A stretch of 64,000 nt of DNA from Phocoena phocoena (Eukaryota; Chordata; Mammalia; Artiodactyla; Phocoenidae): contig NC_089224.1 of assembly GCF_963924675.1 (NCBI RefSeq), positions 62,791,464 to 62,855,463 of the forward strand, written 5' to 3'. The notes under the pieces were generated by a model. The model made no database searches. It was not told where the DNA came from and saw only the letters and a program-made list of their open reading frames with translations. Below are positions 44,532 through 62,210 of this stretch, one piece after another (within the stretch, counting starts at the first letter, position 1; the number at the start of each line of letters is the position of its first letter). The translations under genes and the position numbers were made by a program.

Positions 44532-46947
44532 AGGAACCATATGATCATCTCAATAGATGCAGAAAAAGCTTTCGACAAAATTCAACACCCATTTATGATA
44601 AAAACCCTCATGAAAGTAGGCATAGAGGGAACTTACCTCAACATAATAAAGGCTGTATATGACAAACCCACAGCCAACATCATTCTCAATGGTGAACAAC
44701 TGAAACCATTTCCCCTAAGATCAGGAACAAGACAAGGTTGTCCACTCTCACCACTATTACTCAACATAGTGTTAGAGTTTTAGCCACAGCAATCAGAGAA
44801 GAAAAAGAAATGAAAGGAATCCAAATCGGAAAAGAAGAGGTAAAGCTGTCACTGTTTGCACATAACATGATACTATACATAGAGAATCCTAAAGATGCTA
44901 CCAGAAAACTACTAGAGCTAATCAACGAATTTGGTAAAGTAGCAGGATATGAAATTAATGCACAGAAATCTTTTGCATTCCTATACAATAATGATGAAAA
45001 ATCTGAAAGAGAAATTAAGGAAACACTCCCACTTACCACTGCAACAAAAAAAATAAAATACCTAGGAATAAACCTACCTAAGGAGACAAAAGACCTGTAT
45101 GCAGAAAACTATCAGACATTGATGAAAGAAATTAAAGATGATACAAACAGATAGAGAGATGTACCATATTCCTGGATTGGAACAATCAACATTGTGAAAA
45201 TGACTATACTTCCCAAAGCAATCTACAGATTCAATGCAATCCCTATCAAACTACCAATGGCATTTTTCACAGAACTAGAACAAAATATTTCACAATTTGT
45301 ATGGAAACACAAAAGACCCCGAATAGCCAAAGCGATCTTGAGAAAGAAAAACAGAGCTGGAGGAATCAGGCTCCCAGACTTCAGACTATACTACAAAGCT
45401 ACAGTAATCAAGACAGTATGGTACTGGCACAGAAACAGAACTATAGATCAATGGAACAGGATAGAAAGCCCAGAGATAAACCCACGCACATGTGGTCACC
45501 TTATTTTTGATAAAGGAGGCAAGAATATACAACGGAGAAAAGACAGCCTCTCTAATAAGTGGGTCTGGGAAAACTGGACAGCTACATAAAAAAGAATGAA
45601 ATTAGAACACTCCCTAACACCATACACAAAAATAAACTCAAAATGGATGAAAGACCTAAATGTAAGGCCACCCACTATCAAACTCTTAGAGGAAAACATA
45701 GGCAGAACACTCTATGACATAAATCACAGCAAGATCCTTTTAGACCCACCTCCTAGAGAAGTTGGAAATAAAAATAAACAAATGGGACCTAATGAAACTG
45801 AAAAGCTTTTGCACAGCAAAGGAAACCATAAACAAGACCAAAAGACAACCCTCAGAATGGGAGAAAATATTTGAAAATGAAGCAACGGACAAAGGATTAA
45901 TCTCCAAAATTTACAAGCAGCTCATGCAACTCAATATCAAAAAAACAAACAACCCAATCCAAAAATGGGCAGAAGACCTAAACAGACATTTCTCCAAAGA
46001 AGACAGACAGATGGCCAACAAACACATGAAAGAATGCTTAACATCACTAATCATTAGAGAAATGCAAATCAAAACTACAATGAGGTATCACCTCACACTG
46101 GTCAGAATGGCCATCATCAAAAAATCTACAAACAGTAAGTGCTGGAGAGGGTGTGCAGAAAAGGGAACACTCCTGCACTGTTGGTGGGAATGTAAATTGA
46201 TACAGCCGCTATGGAGAACAGTATGGAGGTTCCTTAAAAAACTAAAATTGAACTACCATACGACCCAGCAATCCCACTACTGGGCATATACCCTGAGAGA
46301 ACCATAATTCAAAAAGAGTCATGTACCACAATGTTCACTGCAGCTCTATTTACGATAGCCAGGACATGGAAGCAACCTAAGTGTCCATCAACAGATGAAT
46401 GGATAAAGAAGATGTGGCACATACATACAATGGAATATTACTCAGCCATAAAAAGAAATGAAATTGAGTTATTTGTAGTGTGGTGGATGGACCTAGAGTC
46501 TGTCATACAGAGTGAAGTCAGTCAGAAAGAGATAAAGAAATACCATATGCTAACACATATATATGGAATCTAAGAAAAAAAAATGGTCATGAAGAACCTA
46601 GGGGCAAGACAGGAATAAAGACACAGACCTACTAGAGCATGGACTTGAGGATATGGGGAGGAGGAAGGGTAAGCTGGGACAAAGTGAGAGAGTGGCATGG
46701 ACATATATACACTACCAAACGTAAAATAGATAGCTAGTGGGAAGCAGCCACATAGCACAGGGAGATCAGCTCGGTGCTTTGTGACCACCTAGAGGGGTGG
46801 GATAGGGAGGGTGGGAGGGAGACGCAAGAGGGAGGAGATATGGGGATATATGTATATGTATCGCTGATTCACTTTGTTATACAGCAGAAACTAATACACC
46901 ATTGTAAAGCAATTATACTCCAATAAAGATGTTAAAAAAAAAAAAAA
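44532..46947 (+). mobile_element. 5'-truncated L1 (LINE-1), antisense to SMARCA2
   Basis: A 2.4-kb L1 copy starting inside ORF2 (reverse transcriptase region), running through the ORF2 C-terminus and 3' UTR to an A tail. The perfect 11-bp duplication gaatagcagag flanks it (44521-44531 and 46948-46958), the hallmark of target-primed insertion. Similarity to typical L1 text is high, so it is much younger than the L1 at 23045, but it cannot move: the 5' part and ORF1 are missing and ORF2 is broken. Confidence 0.95.
44541..46573 (+). pseudogene. L1 ORF2 remnant (reverse transcriptase part and C-terminus), broken
   Basis: The frame begins in the reverse transcriptase domain ([18 protein letters not shown]) and continues through [13 protein letters not shown] and the [13 protein letters not shown] block to the C-terminal HIHTMEYYSAI stretch. 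It is interrupted by a frameshift near 44770-44783, stop codons at 45152-45154 and 45587-45589, and further frameshifts near 45760 and 46243. The catalytic FADD motif reads FAHN at 44855-44866, so both aspartates are lost. Not functional. Confidence 0.9.
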
Positions 46948-47055
46948 GAATAGCAGAGTACAAAATAAAATCAGTATACACAGAGAATGGTGCAGAAAGG
47001 TATGGCAGGGTATCATTCAACAGAACACAGCAGAAATGGATGCAAAATCCCTTAC

Positions 47056-47109
47056 CTCTCCATCTGGTCCCAGGGCAGACTCCTCCCCCTCTGCATTCTC
47101 TTCAGCCTT
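47056..47109 (-). CDS. SMARCA2: SMARCA2 small exon (~565-582): 18-codon acidic linker
   Basis: The acceptor ttttgcag|AAG opens KAEENAEGEESALGPDGE, and the donor is GAG|gtaagg. It is only 54 nt (18 codons) with phase-0 introns on both sides, so skipping it would keep the frame. It joins the basic tail of the previous exon to the BRK domain. The frame continues exactly into [10 protein letters not shown] at 41893. An antisense L1 ends about 108 bp beyond its donor. Confidence 0.95.
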
Positions 47110-48935
47110 CTGCAAAACAATGTCAAATGTTACATGTAAACCAAGAAAGTGGGTACAGGAAGGACCTCATGGCAACTTGGTGGTATATAACAGTAATTCA
47201 TTACTGCTTATCATCATCCAACAAAGCTTAGGAATTAATGCCTTTTCTTTCTGTTTCTCTTCACTCTCTGAGACAAGACAAACTGTGTACTTTATGGGCA
47301 ACTTGCAGGGGGTCAGTGAAAGCTGGGTGTGACTCAGGCCTGGCCCACTAGAGATGGCTGGACTGTGTCTTCCAGGACCCCAACAGCTTAAGATGTGGCA
47401 GCATCGGGACAGGGGTCAGAATCCCAAATGTCCTTGTGTTTGGCACTGTGAAGACAAATCCTGACGTAATCAGCTCAATTTTCCCATTCCCTTAGCAAGT
47501 TGTCTAAAAATGTCCCCTCAAGAATGAATTCTGAACCGCTCTTGGGTTATAAAAATGCAAAATCATACAAAATTCTGTGAGTTCTCTGAATTTTTATCAT
47601 TCTACCTAATTGGCTTTCATAATATACAGTATTTCCACAGTGGGTATATGGGGAAATTTGATGCAGATACTGTGATCTCATGAAAAATTCTGTCATCTTC
47701 CATTTCTTAAATATTCCAATAGCTTAGCCCATTAACCTTTACGTGCCTCAAAGGCAGCCTAAATGAAAAGCTAGGATTATGTCACGTTTTGTACATACCC
47801 AAGAGAGCCTCATCTACAAGAGACACAAAATAGTCTAAACTTTCTTACATTTACAACGACCTCTTCGACAAGTGAAATCCCTAACACCACCCTTACAGAA
47901 TCCTTATTTTAAAGTTATTCTGTGTGGCGTGATTAGAAGAAAAACAAACAAACAAACAAACTTTAGTCATTTCCTTTATCAAGACATTTAAGAAAATGAG
48001 CTTTCCTCCCCTGGGCTCTTTAGTTAATTAAAAATATACATAATGATACAGAATCAATATTAACTCCACTTTGTTTACTTAAGGCATTGACTGTGTAATA
48101 CATTTTTGCTTCCCATGAAAATAACTCAGTTGTCTCTTGACAAAACAGCTTTTACAGAAAATGTTTAGTGGTGAAAATCCAGCCTTTTGTCCATACTGAG
48201 GAAGGGCAGTTCCCGTAAATGTCTGAAATTTTATAGTTGTTTGATAATTTTCTTGCAAAAAATACATGTATGTAAGTATGCCAAAACACAAGGCATAAAA
48301 AAATGTAGCACTTCTACCAAAGAGTAGGAAATGAAATGCTCTCCTTGGTTATGATTTCCCAAGAATTTAATTTTCTATTTATGTCACCCCAAACTGAAAA
48401 TATTTACAAGATCAAAAGAAATGACCATCATGGAAAAGCATCCCTATGTCTGGGCTAGGGATCCAGAGAACAATGGCAGAAAGGCTCAGAAAAGGGACCA
48501 TCCCTGCTACCAGCCCCCCTGAAGATCTCATTTTTGGAATTCTCAGGCACTATATTCAGGCAACTCTTTTAATTAATGGGAGAAAGTCAATTAATCCCAC
48601 CATTCTTTCCATACAAATCAGAAATTAGCTACAAATCTGGCCAACAAAGAAAATCAGATGAGACCATGAATAAGCCAATTTTCCAATATCTAGCTAGTGG
48701 AACTGGATCACTATTTCAATGAACAGGACATTAAAAAGCTTGGAGGACCATAAATAACAGAATCAAAACTATTCTAAAGAATACTCTTCTGTGAATCTGC
48801 CGTAGACTAGACAGGCTGCTTTCTAAAAACTGCCTCATAATCAGGCCTTTCCATTACTTAAATTCCTCTAAACTAATTTTTAAATATCTGGTATCAAATT
48901 TGACAAGCAATGTAATATCAGACTTAAGAAAGTCA

Positions 48936-49110
48936 GCTCTGGAATTAGATGAACTGCGTTTGAATGCCAGCTCTGTCACTAAGCGCAAGAGTACTTAGCT
49001 GTGTGATCTCGACCAAGTCTCCGTGTCTTGGTTCCCTCTTCTGTAAAACAGGGACAGCAGCGGTCCCTACCTCATAGAGCTGCTGCAGGACTGGATCGTT
49101 ATTTCAATAT
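48936..49110 (+). mobile_element. MIR element
   Basis: gccagctctgtcactaagc, agctgtgtgatctcgacc, cttctgtaaaacagggac and cctacctcatagagctgc follow MIR in order, plus orientation. Confidence 0.8.
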
Positions 49111-49254
49111 GTACAATCCAGTGTTACATGTAATATCCACTGAGACTGTCAATTTCCACAATGTAAAAGAATCAGTGATAGTCCGAGGGCTATTCTTTTA
49201 TGTCTATATAAAACTGGCTATAGCACTGTCTGAAAACTGCTTCATACGGTTACG

Positions 49255-49373
49255 CAGTCAGGGATTTCCGTCTGTTTTGTTCACTCATGTATTCCCATAC
49301 CTACAAGGGGTCCCGGCACTTAAAAGGCACTAAATAAATATTTGAAGGATGAATGAATGAATGAATGAATGCG
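49255..49373 (+). mobile_element. L2 3' end with (GAAT)n tail
   Basis: tctgttttgttcactcatgt, ggcactaaataaatatttga and GAATGAATGAATGAATG form the typical L2 end. Confidence 0.75.
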
Positions 49374-51825
49374 CCAAGAACAACACTTTCCACTTAGCAT
49401 ACATGCCATCAATTAACATTATTTTAATTAGGTGACAATATATGTGCAAGTCATAAAAGAGTTAAGAGCACACACACGTTCCTCACTGAACTGGCGCTCT
49501 GTGAGACCTTCCCTTGCGTGCCCTGTACTTACACCCAGTTCAGCTATGTTATTCTAGGAGGTGGAAGCCAGATGGCAGTCTACTCTACAGCAAGAGGTGT
49601 CAAGTTCTCCCATCATGCTTTGAATTCCTTCAGTTTGGGGACAATCTCTGGTTGGTATGCTTTCAGATATCCACATTCTCACATCCAACTAGTGCTCAGC
49701 CCTCAATTCTCTTCCGCTGCCAGAATTCCCTTTGTGCGTAGCTCAAGGTCAACTCCAAACAGACTGTGACCGGTACTACGATACTGGAGTAACCTGGGAC
49801 AGACTCTGAGCACCTGGTGGGATGGCCTGCAGCTGATGTGGCCGCGGCTGCCTGAGAGAATTTCATATACAGTGAATCTGCAGCATGTGACTGCAAACAC
49901 ATCCTATCAATGTTGCCGGCTGATGCCGGAGCTTATTTCCACTGATTAAAACAAACACAAAGAAACAAAACCGACTGCAGTTCATCCACTAATCAGGAAT
50001 AAGGAACTCCGTACTGGCTTCTTCCTATCCACAAAAAGTTGAGAACTAATTACCCTCATGGAGGGGAGGGAGGAATGTAATTATGGAATCGGATGTGAAG
50101 CAAATTACTCCTAACCAAAGACAATCTGGCTTCCCAGTTAAGGCTGATGTCAATTCATACCCTTCCTTTAGGAATGTTCATGAACAAAGCTACGTGCACA
50201 GCTACCCACTTTCCCTGCAGAGGCTGTATAAAATAATCAACAACGCTGTGTGGAGGGAAAGATATCCCCAAACATGAAAACCCTGTGGAAGCTGAATTCA
50301 AGAAAATGGGCCTCACTGGGGTACTTTATGCAGATTACCACAACACAGGACACAAACAGCCTCACTCCGTAAAGAAAACAGCTTTGTACCAAATATTTTA
50401 CAATCTATATTATAAAGTGAACACAGTTTATCCCCCAGCAGGTGTTATAATATGCTGAAACATCATTCAAATGTGTTGGCATCTTAAAGACTCATTCTGC
50501 TTCGAGGGAAACTTAAGATTTTCAGAAACCGCTTGGGTTATTTTTACTGTCATTTAAGAGGACCTGTGAGCATTAAGATAGGTGATCAGGCAATAAAAAA
50601 AAATACCCAAGAATATCAAATTAACAGGCAATTGCGCACTACTTAAGTTGGGCCTTGCAGAGAAAACCAATTCCAACGTTTTGACTCAAGTAACTGGTCA
50701 ATCCAGTTACGCTGGACTTTGATCCAAATTTCTGGTTTCACCCATTTTGACACTGAACTTATCAAATAAATCTAACCATCATGGCATCGTGTTCACCTAC
50801 CTTTACAATAGTCACTACACTCAAATGCCCAGGATTGCCTTAGAAACTTTCTTTCACCTACAAAAATCTCCTTGTGGAGGCAAACCGCAAAAAGCTAATC
50901 ATCTTTGGGGAAAGGAGATAAAAGAATTGAGAAGGACTGGAGAGTCACTCAAATTTAAAATAAATGCCTCAATAGCATTACTACTTTGCACCTGATGCTC
51001 TTTTCACTGAAAATTATACCGAGGGGCTTCTCTCTAATTGTCGGCTGTCTTCCTATCACTATACTGATCGATACACTATGCCAGAAAGGTCCCCCCTCCA
51101 AAACATCACAGATGCACGTGTAACAGTGTTTGATGAGAGAGAAGGAGAACAGAATAAGTTTCAGAAAGAAAGACCATGACGAAGAAGTCATTGGACACAG
51201 CACTCCCCCATGGACCCTCTACGTTCTCATTAGTATCATGGGTTTCCAAGAAATGTCACAATAAATACCAAGGGTGTCGTTCTGTTGGTATACACCCCAG
51301 TGAAAGATTTGGGGGAGGGGGATTAAATACTTTATACTTTACTTTTGGCCTGAAGTCAATAGCTGGGGAAGCTGAACCTCTTAAATGACCAGACTTTTCA
51401 GCAGTAGGTGTGTGGGTTAGGGGGCTGGCATGGGCTCCCAACCACAGCTTAGGGAAAGACATACCCTCAATCTCTGTAAGAAATACCTTATTGTTTGGAT
51501 ATTATAGGCCAAATAATTAGACAATTCTCTTTCTAGGATCTGGGGAGGAAGAGGGAAGCAGAGTCTGCCAAAAATAAGAAATCCTCATTTCCCACTGCAG
51601 GCCTCCACGGCCAAGGAGCCTGTCGTTGTCCTAAAAGACATTCTACCTGATAATATCTAATTGATCCTCACCTAGAAAAAAATGGTGGCCACTTATTTTC
51701 TCAACACCACAGAGAACATACAGTAAGGGGAAAAAGAAGATTTTATTTTCAGAAAAACCTATAACCACATTTCAACAATCACGATCCTACATCTATACCA
51801 CAGAATTGATTGATAAAACAACTAA

Positions 51826-51970
51826 TATTTACTGAGCACTTACTATGTCCCAGGGAGCGTTCTAAGTGCTTTAGGTAAACTTTCCTATGTGAGCCTCACA
51901 ACAAATCTCGGCTATAGGTCCTGTTCCTATCACCTTCTTACAGATCGAGAGACTGAAGCACTGGGTAACA
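51826..51970 (-). mobile_element. MIR fragment
   Basis: ttactgagcacttactatgt and gcgttctaagtgctttagg are MIR blocks in reverse orientation. Confidence 0.72.
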
Positions 51971-53445
51971 GATCTCTTAATGAAATATCTTACAAGGGAA
52001 TAAGAGCAAATTAGTGTTCTATGTTTCCTTATGCAGTTATGAATTTAAGAGATTGCGTACCAATGTGCTTTAGACAGTAGTCCAATTTCGTAAGTTAGCA
52101 CGTTCAATCCTATTTGCATACGACGCCATTTCAACCTGGAGTCCCCCAGTAGATATAAGGGAACTCGCATGGCAGAGGATGGAGACCTCCAGGTCATGCT
52201 AAGTACCCATAACCGTGTATTCACCTTGTCACACTGCAGAGACTGCTGTCACCGAATCAGATATTTCAATACTTGAAAAATTATTCCTCCTCTAACACCT
52301 AAGTAGATACATAGAGCTTCTTTCTTTTTCTTCCACTTGAAGGGCGTTAATGGAAGGCCAGGTTGAGATCGAGAAGTTTCAGAATGATTTATAAATGTAT
52401 ACTTCATAGAAGCGGCTCTAATGGTGAGAAGAGCAAAACTAAGCAAGGTCCTGAGAGGTTAAAGGAAACCCACTCTATTATTCACTAACACCAAGTAAAC
52501 CTGATCAACTCCCCAAGAAAGAAAAAGGCCTTCTCTGTTACACCAGGGCAATTCCTTAAAAAAATGATACACTAGTTTAACACTGAGTAAAATAGTAGCC
52601 CTTTTCCAGTTAAACTGCAAGGTCCACCATACTTACCTTTGACGGCACAGTTCTTCAAGTTACCTGTATCTTGTCCTACAAGTGTTGCCACCAGTTCAAT
52701 GCTATTAGTTCACTGAGTAAAGAAGCTTTCTCAAAACAAAGATTTAGGGATGCCTTACTTAATTAGAAAAAAAAGCAAAACAGAACCTGCAGATAGATGC
52801 AGCACGATATTCACTTCTATGGGAAATGCTGAAAGGGACAGCACAGAATTTTTAAGTGTCCACATGCAGGTTCCCTCCCTGACACAGAGAAGCTGGAACA
52901 AACAACTCTCAATCATTCACTCTAATGGAGGGAAGAAGAACTCCAGGTAATCCAGAGTGTCAAATAATCAGCTTTTGAAAGCATCCATTTTCTTTGCACT
53001 TGAATTAAGGTACATCTAAAATTGGGTAACTCACTCTGAACTAAGTCTTAAAACCCCATGAGACAGTTTTCAGGAAGGTCTAGGAAGGAGCCCAGTTTCT
53101 TTTTGTCCTTTCTTTATCCAAGGTCTCCCAGCAAGATGGCCCAGGAAGGAAATACGGCCTGATCTCCTTGGTCCTGCTGAGGGCAGGGGGAGCTCAGATG
53201 CGAGGCATCCTGAGAGCATGTCAGGGGAGAGGGAGAGGGCTGCTAATAAACTAATAATTCTGCACATTCCATCATGTGAGCTCATCAGCGGAAGATGCCC
53301 AGAGACAGCCACCAGGCAGACTGGAGTCGCTTGGGTACCTATTATTCGTTTGCCAGGAAACCAGGTCCCAGTTTTACTCCCCGCCTTCCTTCACAGCATT
53401 CATGACAGTTTATAATTATATACTTGGGTGCATATTTGATTAATG

Positions 53446-53466
53446 TCTCTCTCTCTCTCTCTCTCT
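53446..53466. repeat. Short (TC)n run
   Basis: About ten TC units just before an L2 fragment. Confidence 0.85.
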
Positions 53467-53514
53467 AATTAATTAAGAGGGCAAGAGTGCTTTTCCTCAC
53501 CACTTGCACTCTCT

Positions 53515-53585
53515 CTCCCCCAGCATCTAGCATCCTGCCTAGATCATAGTAAGTGTTCAGTTAATATTTTCTGAGCAAATACATG
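53515..53585 (+). mobile_element. L2 3' end fragment
   Basis: cccagcatctagcatcctgc and atagtaagtgttcagttaat resemble the L2 end. Confidence 0.6.
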
Positions 53586-55118
53586 AAACAGAAAGAATAA
53601 GTGCTATTAGCAAACCTGAAAGCAAGAGTTTGGAGGTAGAGAGTCAACCTACAGATGATGCAGTGTTGGCAGCATCAGGAAAAATACTGACAGGTTCCTG
53701 CTCTGTACAGATTAACATAGAAACAAAGGCATAATCATTACAGCACAATTATGTATCTTTCTTTGCCTATGATGATATAACAATCTAATACTACTGCAGC
53801 AGTCCATTAATTAAGAGCCAGAAGCTCATATCTGAGCCATTAGCTTTTAATCACAAAGAAACACAGACTACGAATGGTAGTACTAAAAACACTAACAGTG
53901 ACCTTTTTGTGACAGTCTCTGCAAAATATGCCTCAGGATCAGGAAAAACTAAAATGGTCATTTCATGGGGTCCGCCTATGGAATATGAGAGAATTGTTAT
54001 CTGCTTGCCATGTGCCAACTTTAAGTCAGAAATTGGGAGCTGGAATTTTGCAAAGTCTATAATGCGACCTTGACAAGAAAATGAGGTATTCCTCACCAAA
54101 GAAATGTCGAAATGCAAGCCCTGACTCATCCCTTGTTCACCTTCACAATAAGGGAAGCTATCTTATACTACAGAAATCAGGTGCAGAAGGTGCCTTTTCA
54201 ATCACTTATTCCTCCTCCTTAATTATGAAACAGGTATGAGAATTCAGGAGCCATGAAATTAATTATTTTTTTGAAAAACATTTTGTGCAATTATTCAGTG
54301 CAGAGAAGAAATGATTAAACGCTACCAACCCTCAATCTTCACAATTCTAACGAACACTTCCTGTCGATGTTTATACCTGGGCCAATCAGAACTGACCGTG
54401 AAAACAAAACATCCACCGAGAACTATATTAGCAGACTACTTAAGCTTCAAAGAGGCTCTACATTTACAGGTTACCCTTGAATTGAGATATAGTATCTGCA
54501 GAGTAGAGGTTCTAAATCTTACCCCTTCGTTTCTCATGATAAATTGGATTATTTTACATAAGACTATTCACTGTTTTCTGTAATGACCTAAAACCCTGAC
54601 TTGCACATCTACCTTAGTGTAAAACCGGGGCAGCTGAACTGAGCGAACAATCTTGGCATCGCTGTCTGTCCAAAGAAACAGGCTGAAATATGTTCTAAAA
54701 GTATCCCAAAGCTATCTCTTCCATCTTCCTCTGGCTCCTTTCAATCTGAACGTAGCATTTTCGTCTTCATTTTCACTGCAGTTTCTTAACTCAGCAGTCC
54801 CCTGCCTCGCTGGCGTTGCACTTGAGCAAACATTTCTTTGTGCCCATGGTTTTCCTTTTTCTACCGACCGTGTGTACTTAGTTTCTGAATGCTGGGTGAA
54901 ACAGTGGAAATAGAGCCAAATATACATCCTGTCCATCATGCCGCCATCTCCAAAATGTTGCCTAGTACACCTAGTACATCAACCCGTTTATATCAGCAAT
55001 GTTTGCGATACAATCATCTAAGTCTCCCACTAGTGCGGTAGGAAGTACCCATTAAAGGGCAAGACATGCCTAAAACTGGTCGGCGACCACACGTCCCCGG
55101 TTCAGCCACAGCCACTCA

Positions 55119-55298
<180 letters not shown>

Positions 55299-55920
55299 CT
55301 ATTAAGGAAAGAAGAGCGTGATCAGAACATAATAAAAGTTTGCAGACGACACCTTTTTCCACTCCTCCCTCCCCTCGATGGTCTGAACTTCGGTGGTCCG
55401 CGCAGCACCCCGAATGATTCCGGCCACCCGAGTTCTCGCACACTGTCTGGGAATAGGGAACACACGGAGGTACGATGCCTATGCCCCGGGACACCAGAGT
55501 TCACGGCAAGGTCAACACACAGAACTATTTGTGGGGTGTGATCAAGCACTCTGAGAAAACTTTTCATTCTTTTGTGTTCCTTTAACTGCGCAAAAAGTGT
55601 TAAAATTTGAGGATTCACCATCTGAAACTTATTCTTAACTTTATATTTTGGAAAGTGTCAAATATAATCAAACGTAGAGAAGGTAGTATAATCTCTCATA
55701 TAACCAACACCAAGCAACAAAAATTAACTCCCCATGACTCCCGCTTGTTTCGCTGCAGCCCTTCCCCCACCTCCTCCCTGCAATCCCAAACTGGATTGTC
55801 CTGAAGCAAATTCCAGACATAATAGCTTTTCATTCATAAGTATTTCAATAAGTACTTCCAGAGGCAAGGAACTGAAATAGGTTTTGAACAAATAACTTTT
55901 TATACTTAAAAGCATTACAA

Positions 55921-56218
55921 GGACTTCCCTGGTGGCGCAGTGGTTAAGAATCCACCTGCCACGGCAGGAGACATGGGTTCGAGCCCTGGTCTGGGAAGAT
56001 CCCACATACCGCCGAGCAACTAAGCCCGTGTGCCTCAACTACTGAAGCCCGCGCGCCTAGAGCCCGTGCTCCGCAACAAGAGAAGCCACCGCAATGAGAA
56101 GCCCGGGCACCACAACCAAGAGTAGCCCCCGCCCGCCACAGCTAGAGAAAGCCCGCGCTCAGCCACGAAGACCCAACGCAGCCAAAACTAAATAAATAAA
56201 TGAATTTATAAAAAAAAA
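55921..56218 (+). mobile_element. CHR-type SINE, long form
   Basis: Begins ggacttccctggtggcgcag and ends caacgcagccaaaac with an A-rich aataaataaa tail. I could not see a clear target-site duplication. Confidence 0.88.
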
Positions 56219-57044
56219 TGTGGTTGACTGGGAGGGATTTTGGTCACAGGTCAGCACTGCATGATGGGCCCAGATGACCGGAGACAAGTCATTAGCACCT
56301 GAAGCCTGACAGTGCTGAGCCATAAAACAGACACAGTACTTCCCACTTCTACCTCCTGTTAAGCAATATTATGAGGTTAAATGGAATAAAAACTGATGCA
56401 CTCTGGGTCATTTCCAGAGAAATCTTTTTATACATCCCAATAAAAGGACATCTCAAAAATATCTTCCTCGTGTGATGCAGGATAAAAGGAACACACTGCA
56501 AAATCTTTTAAGAGGCAGCTCCTTACAGAGAAGCTTAGGTTTTTCAGTGCAGGGGTGTCCCTCCAGCATTTGCCCGAGTAACAGCAGCCTCATCACTCCG
56601 TCTGGCTGCTGGCTGCCCCATGGCTGAGCAGGAACCTCAAATGCTATTATAACTGTAATTGCTTTTGGTTATGGTTGATCTCACTTGAAGAAAGAATGAT
56701 AAAAAAGAACTTCAGTGTCTCTGTTATCTGTATATTCCATCATTTAATTGCGAAAATTAATGATTTACAAATGCCTAATCATTAGTGTCAAGCCAATCTG
56801 TTACTGAAGTTCTAATATAGTTTCACTTCAGTTGAATCAGACACATTTGACTGTTCCCTGCTCAAATACTATAAAATGGTCTCCCCAGCTAGTTAGCCAT
56901 CTCCTGGTCCCCTCCCTCCCAAAAAACGAGAGGGAGGGAGGAGAAGGTGTTAAGACTTAGTAGACCCCGGACACAGAGCCTTTTAAAATATGGTGTTCAC
57001 TCTCCGAAATCCAAAAAAATTAATGACAAAAAAACGCAAACCGT

Positions 57045-57347
57045 GGGGCTTCCCTGGTGGCGCAGTGGTTGAGAGTCTGCCTGCCAACGCAGGGGACACG
57101 GGTTCGAGCCCTGGTCTGGGAAGATCCCACATGCTGCGGAGCGGCTGGGCCTGTGGGCCACAACTACTGAGCCTGCGCGTCTGGAGCCTGTGCTCCGCAA
57201 CAAGAGAGGCCATGATAGTGAGAGGCCCGCGCACCGCGATGAAGAGTGGCCCCTGCTTGCTGCAACTAGAGAAAGCCCTCGCACAGAAGCAAAGACCCAA
57301 CACAGCTATAAATAAATTAATTAATTAAATTAAAAAAAAAAAAAAAA
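57045..57347 (+). mobile_element. CHR-type SINE, long form
   Basis: Begins ggggcttccctggtggcgca and ends in a TTAA/A tail. The duplication aaaacgcaaaccgt is perfect (57031-57044 and 57348-57361). Confidence 0.93.
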
Positions 57348-57959
57348 AAAACGCAAACCGTAATGCCAGCCAGGAAGACTATGTCATTTGGAATTTTCCA
57401 GGGACATAATTATGGGTTGAGGCTAATGATTTTATCTTCATCCAGTACCCAGGCATTACATCCCAGATAGAATTTGCACGTCTCCTATCAATATACATTA
57501 CACACACTTTTCTAAAATCCGCGGTGTGCTCTGAGGTCCGATTCCAAAAATAAATGGCCAATAAACTCAAATACGCAGGCCAGTGATATAAACCAACTCC
57601 TTCTGTGTTTAAATATCCATTAAAAAGTAACGGTGGAAATGAAATGACCCATGAATAGCCTTTGACAATAACACGGCTATGATCAAAAAAGCAACATTTC
57701 AAAATTAACTTAAAAATCACTTTTTAAACTGTTAGAGAAAAATTTCTGCCAGAATTTTGAAGCACCAGCGGCTTCAAAAAAAGAGAACTTCTTAGATTCC
57801 AAGACACAGCTTCATGAGATATTCATTCAAAACAACTTGTGTCATTAGTCTCAAAGAGGCAACACTTTAAAAAGAACTGCCTTTTCCATCCTTCCAGGTC
57901 TGGTGATCAAAACTCCTGCAAAATATAGTACCTGACTTCATGTAAAAAGCTATCATCTG

Positions 57960-58152
57960 GGGCTTTCCTGGTGGCGCAGTGGTTGAGAGTCCGCCTGCCG
58001 ATGCAGGGGACACGGGTTCGTGCCCCGGTCCGGGAAGATCTCACATGCCTCGGAGCGGCTGGGCCCGTGAGCCATGGCCGCTGAGCCTGCGCGTCCGCAA
58101 CGGGAGAGGCCACAACAGTGAGAGGCCCGCGTAGCACAAAAAAAAAAAAAAG
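57960..58152 (+). mobile_element. CHR-type SINE, short form
   Basis: Begins gggctttcctggtggcgcag and ends gtagcac plus A tail. The 12-bp duplications differ at one base (57948-57959 and 58153-58164). A small internal deletion follows gcgcgtccg. Confidence 0.9.
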
Positions 58153-58242
58153 AGCTCTCATCTGAATAACAGTGCCACCCTAGGACATGGAAACCCTATA
58201 CTCATCAGTGGTAGCCCTAGATTTGTGGCACTGCACTGTCTA

Positions 58243-62210
<3,968 letters not shown>

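Larger units (their letters stand above)
41894..47055 (-). other. Intron (5.2 kb) carrying the antisense L1
   Basis: Nearly half is the L1 at 44532-46947. A 17-18 nt U2-like string lies at 41959-41976. The stretch 42000-44520 shows no gene or repeat I recognise. Confidence 0.8.
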
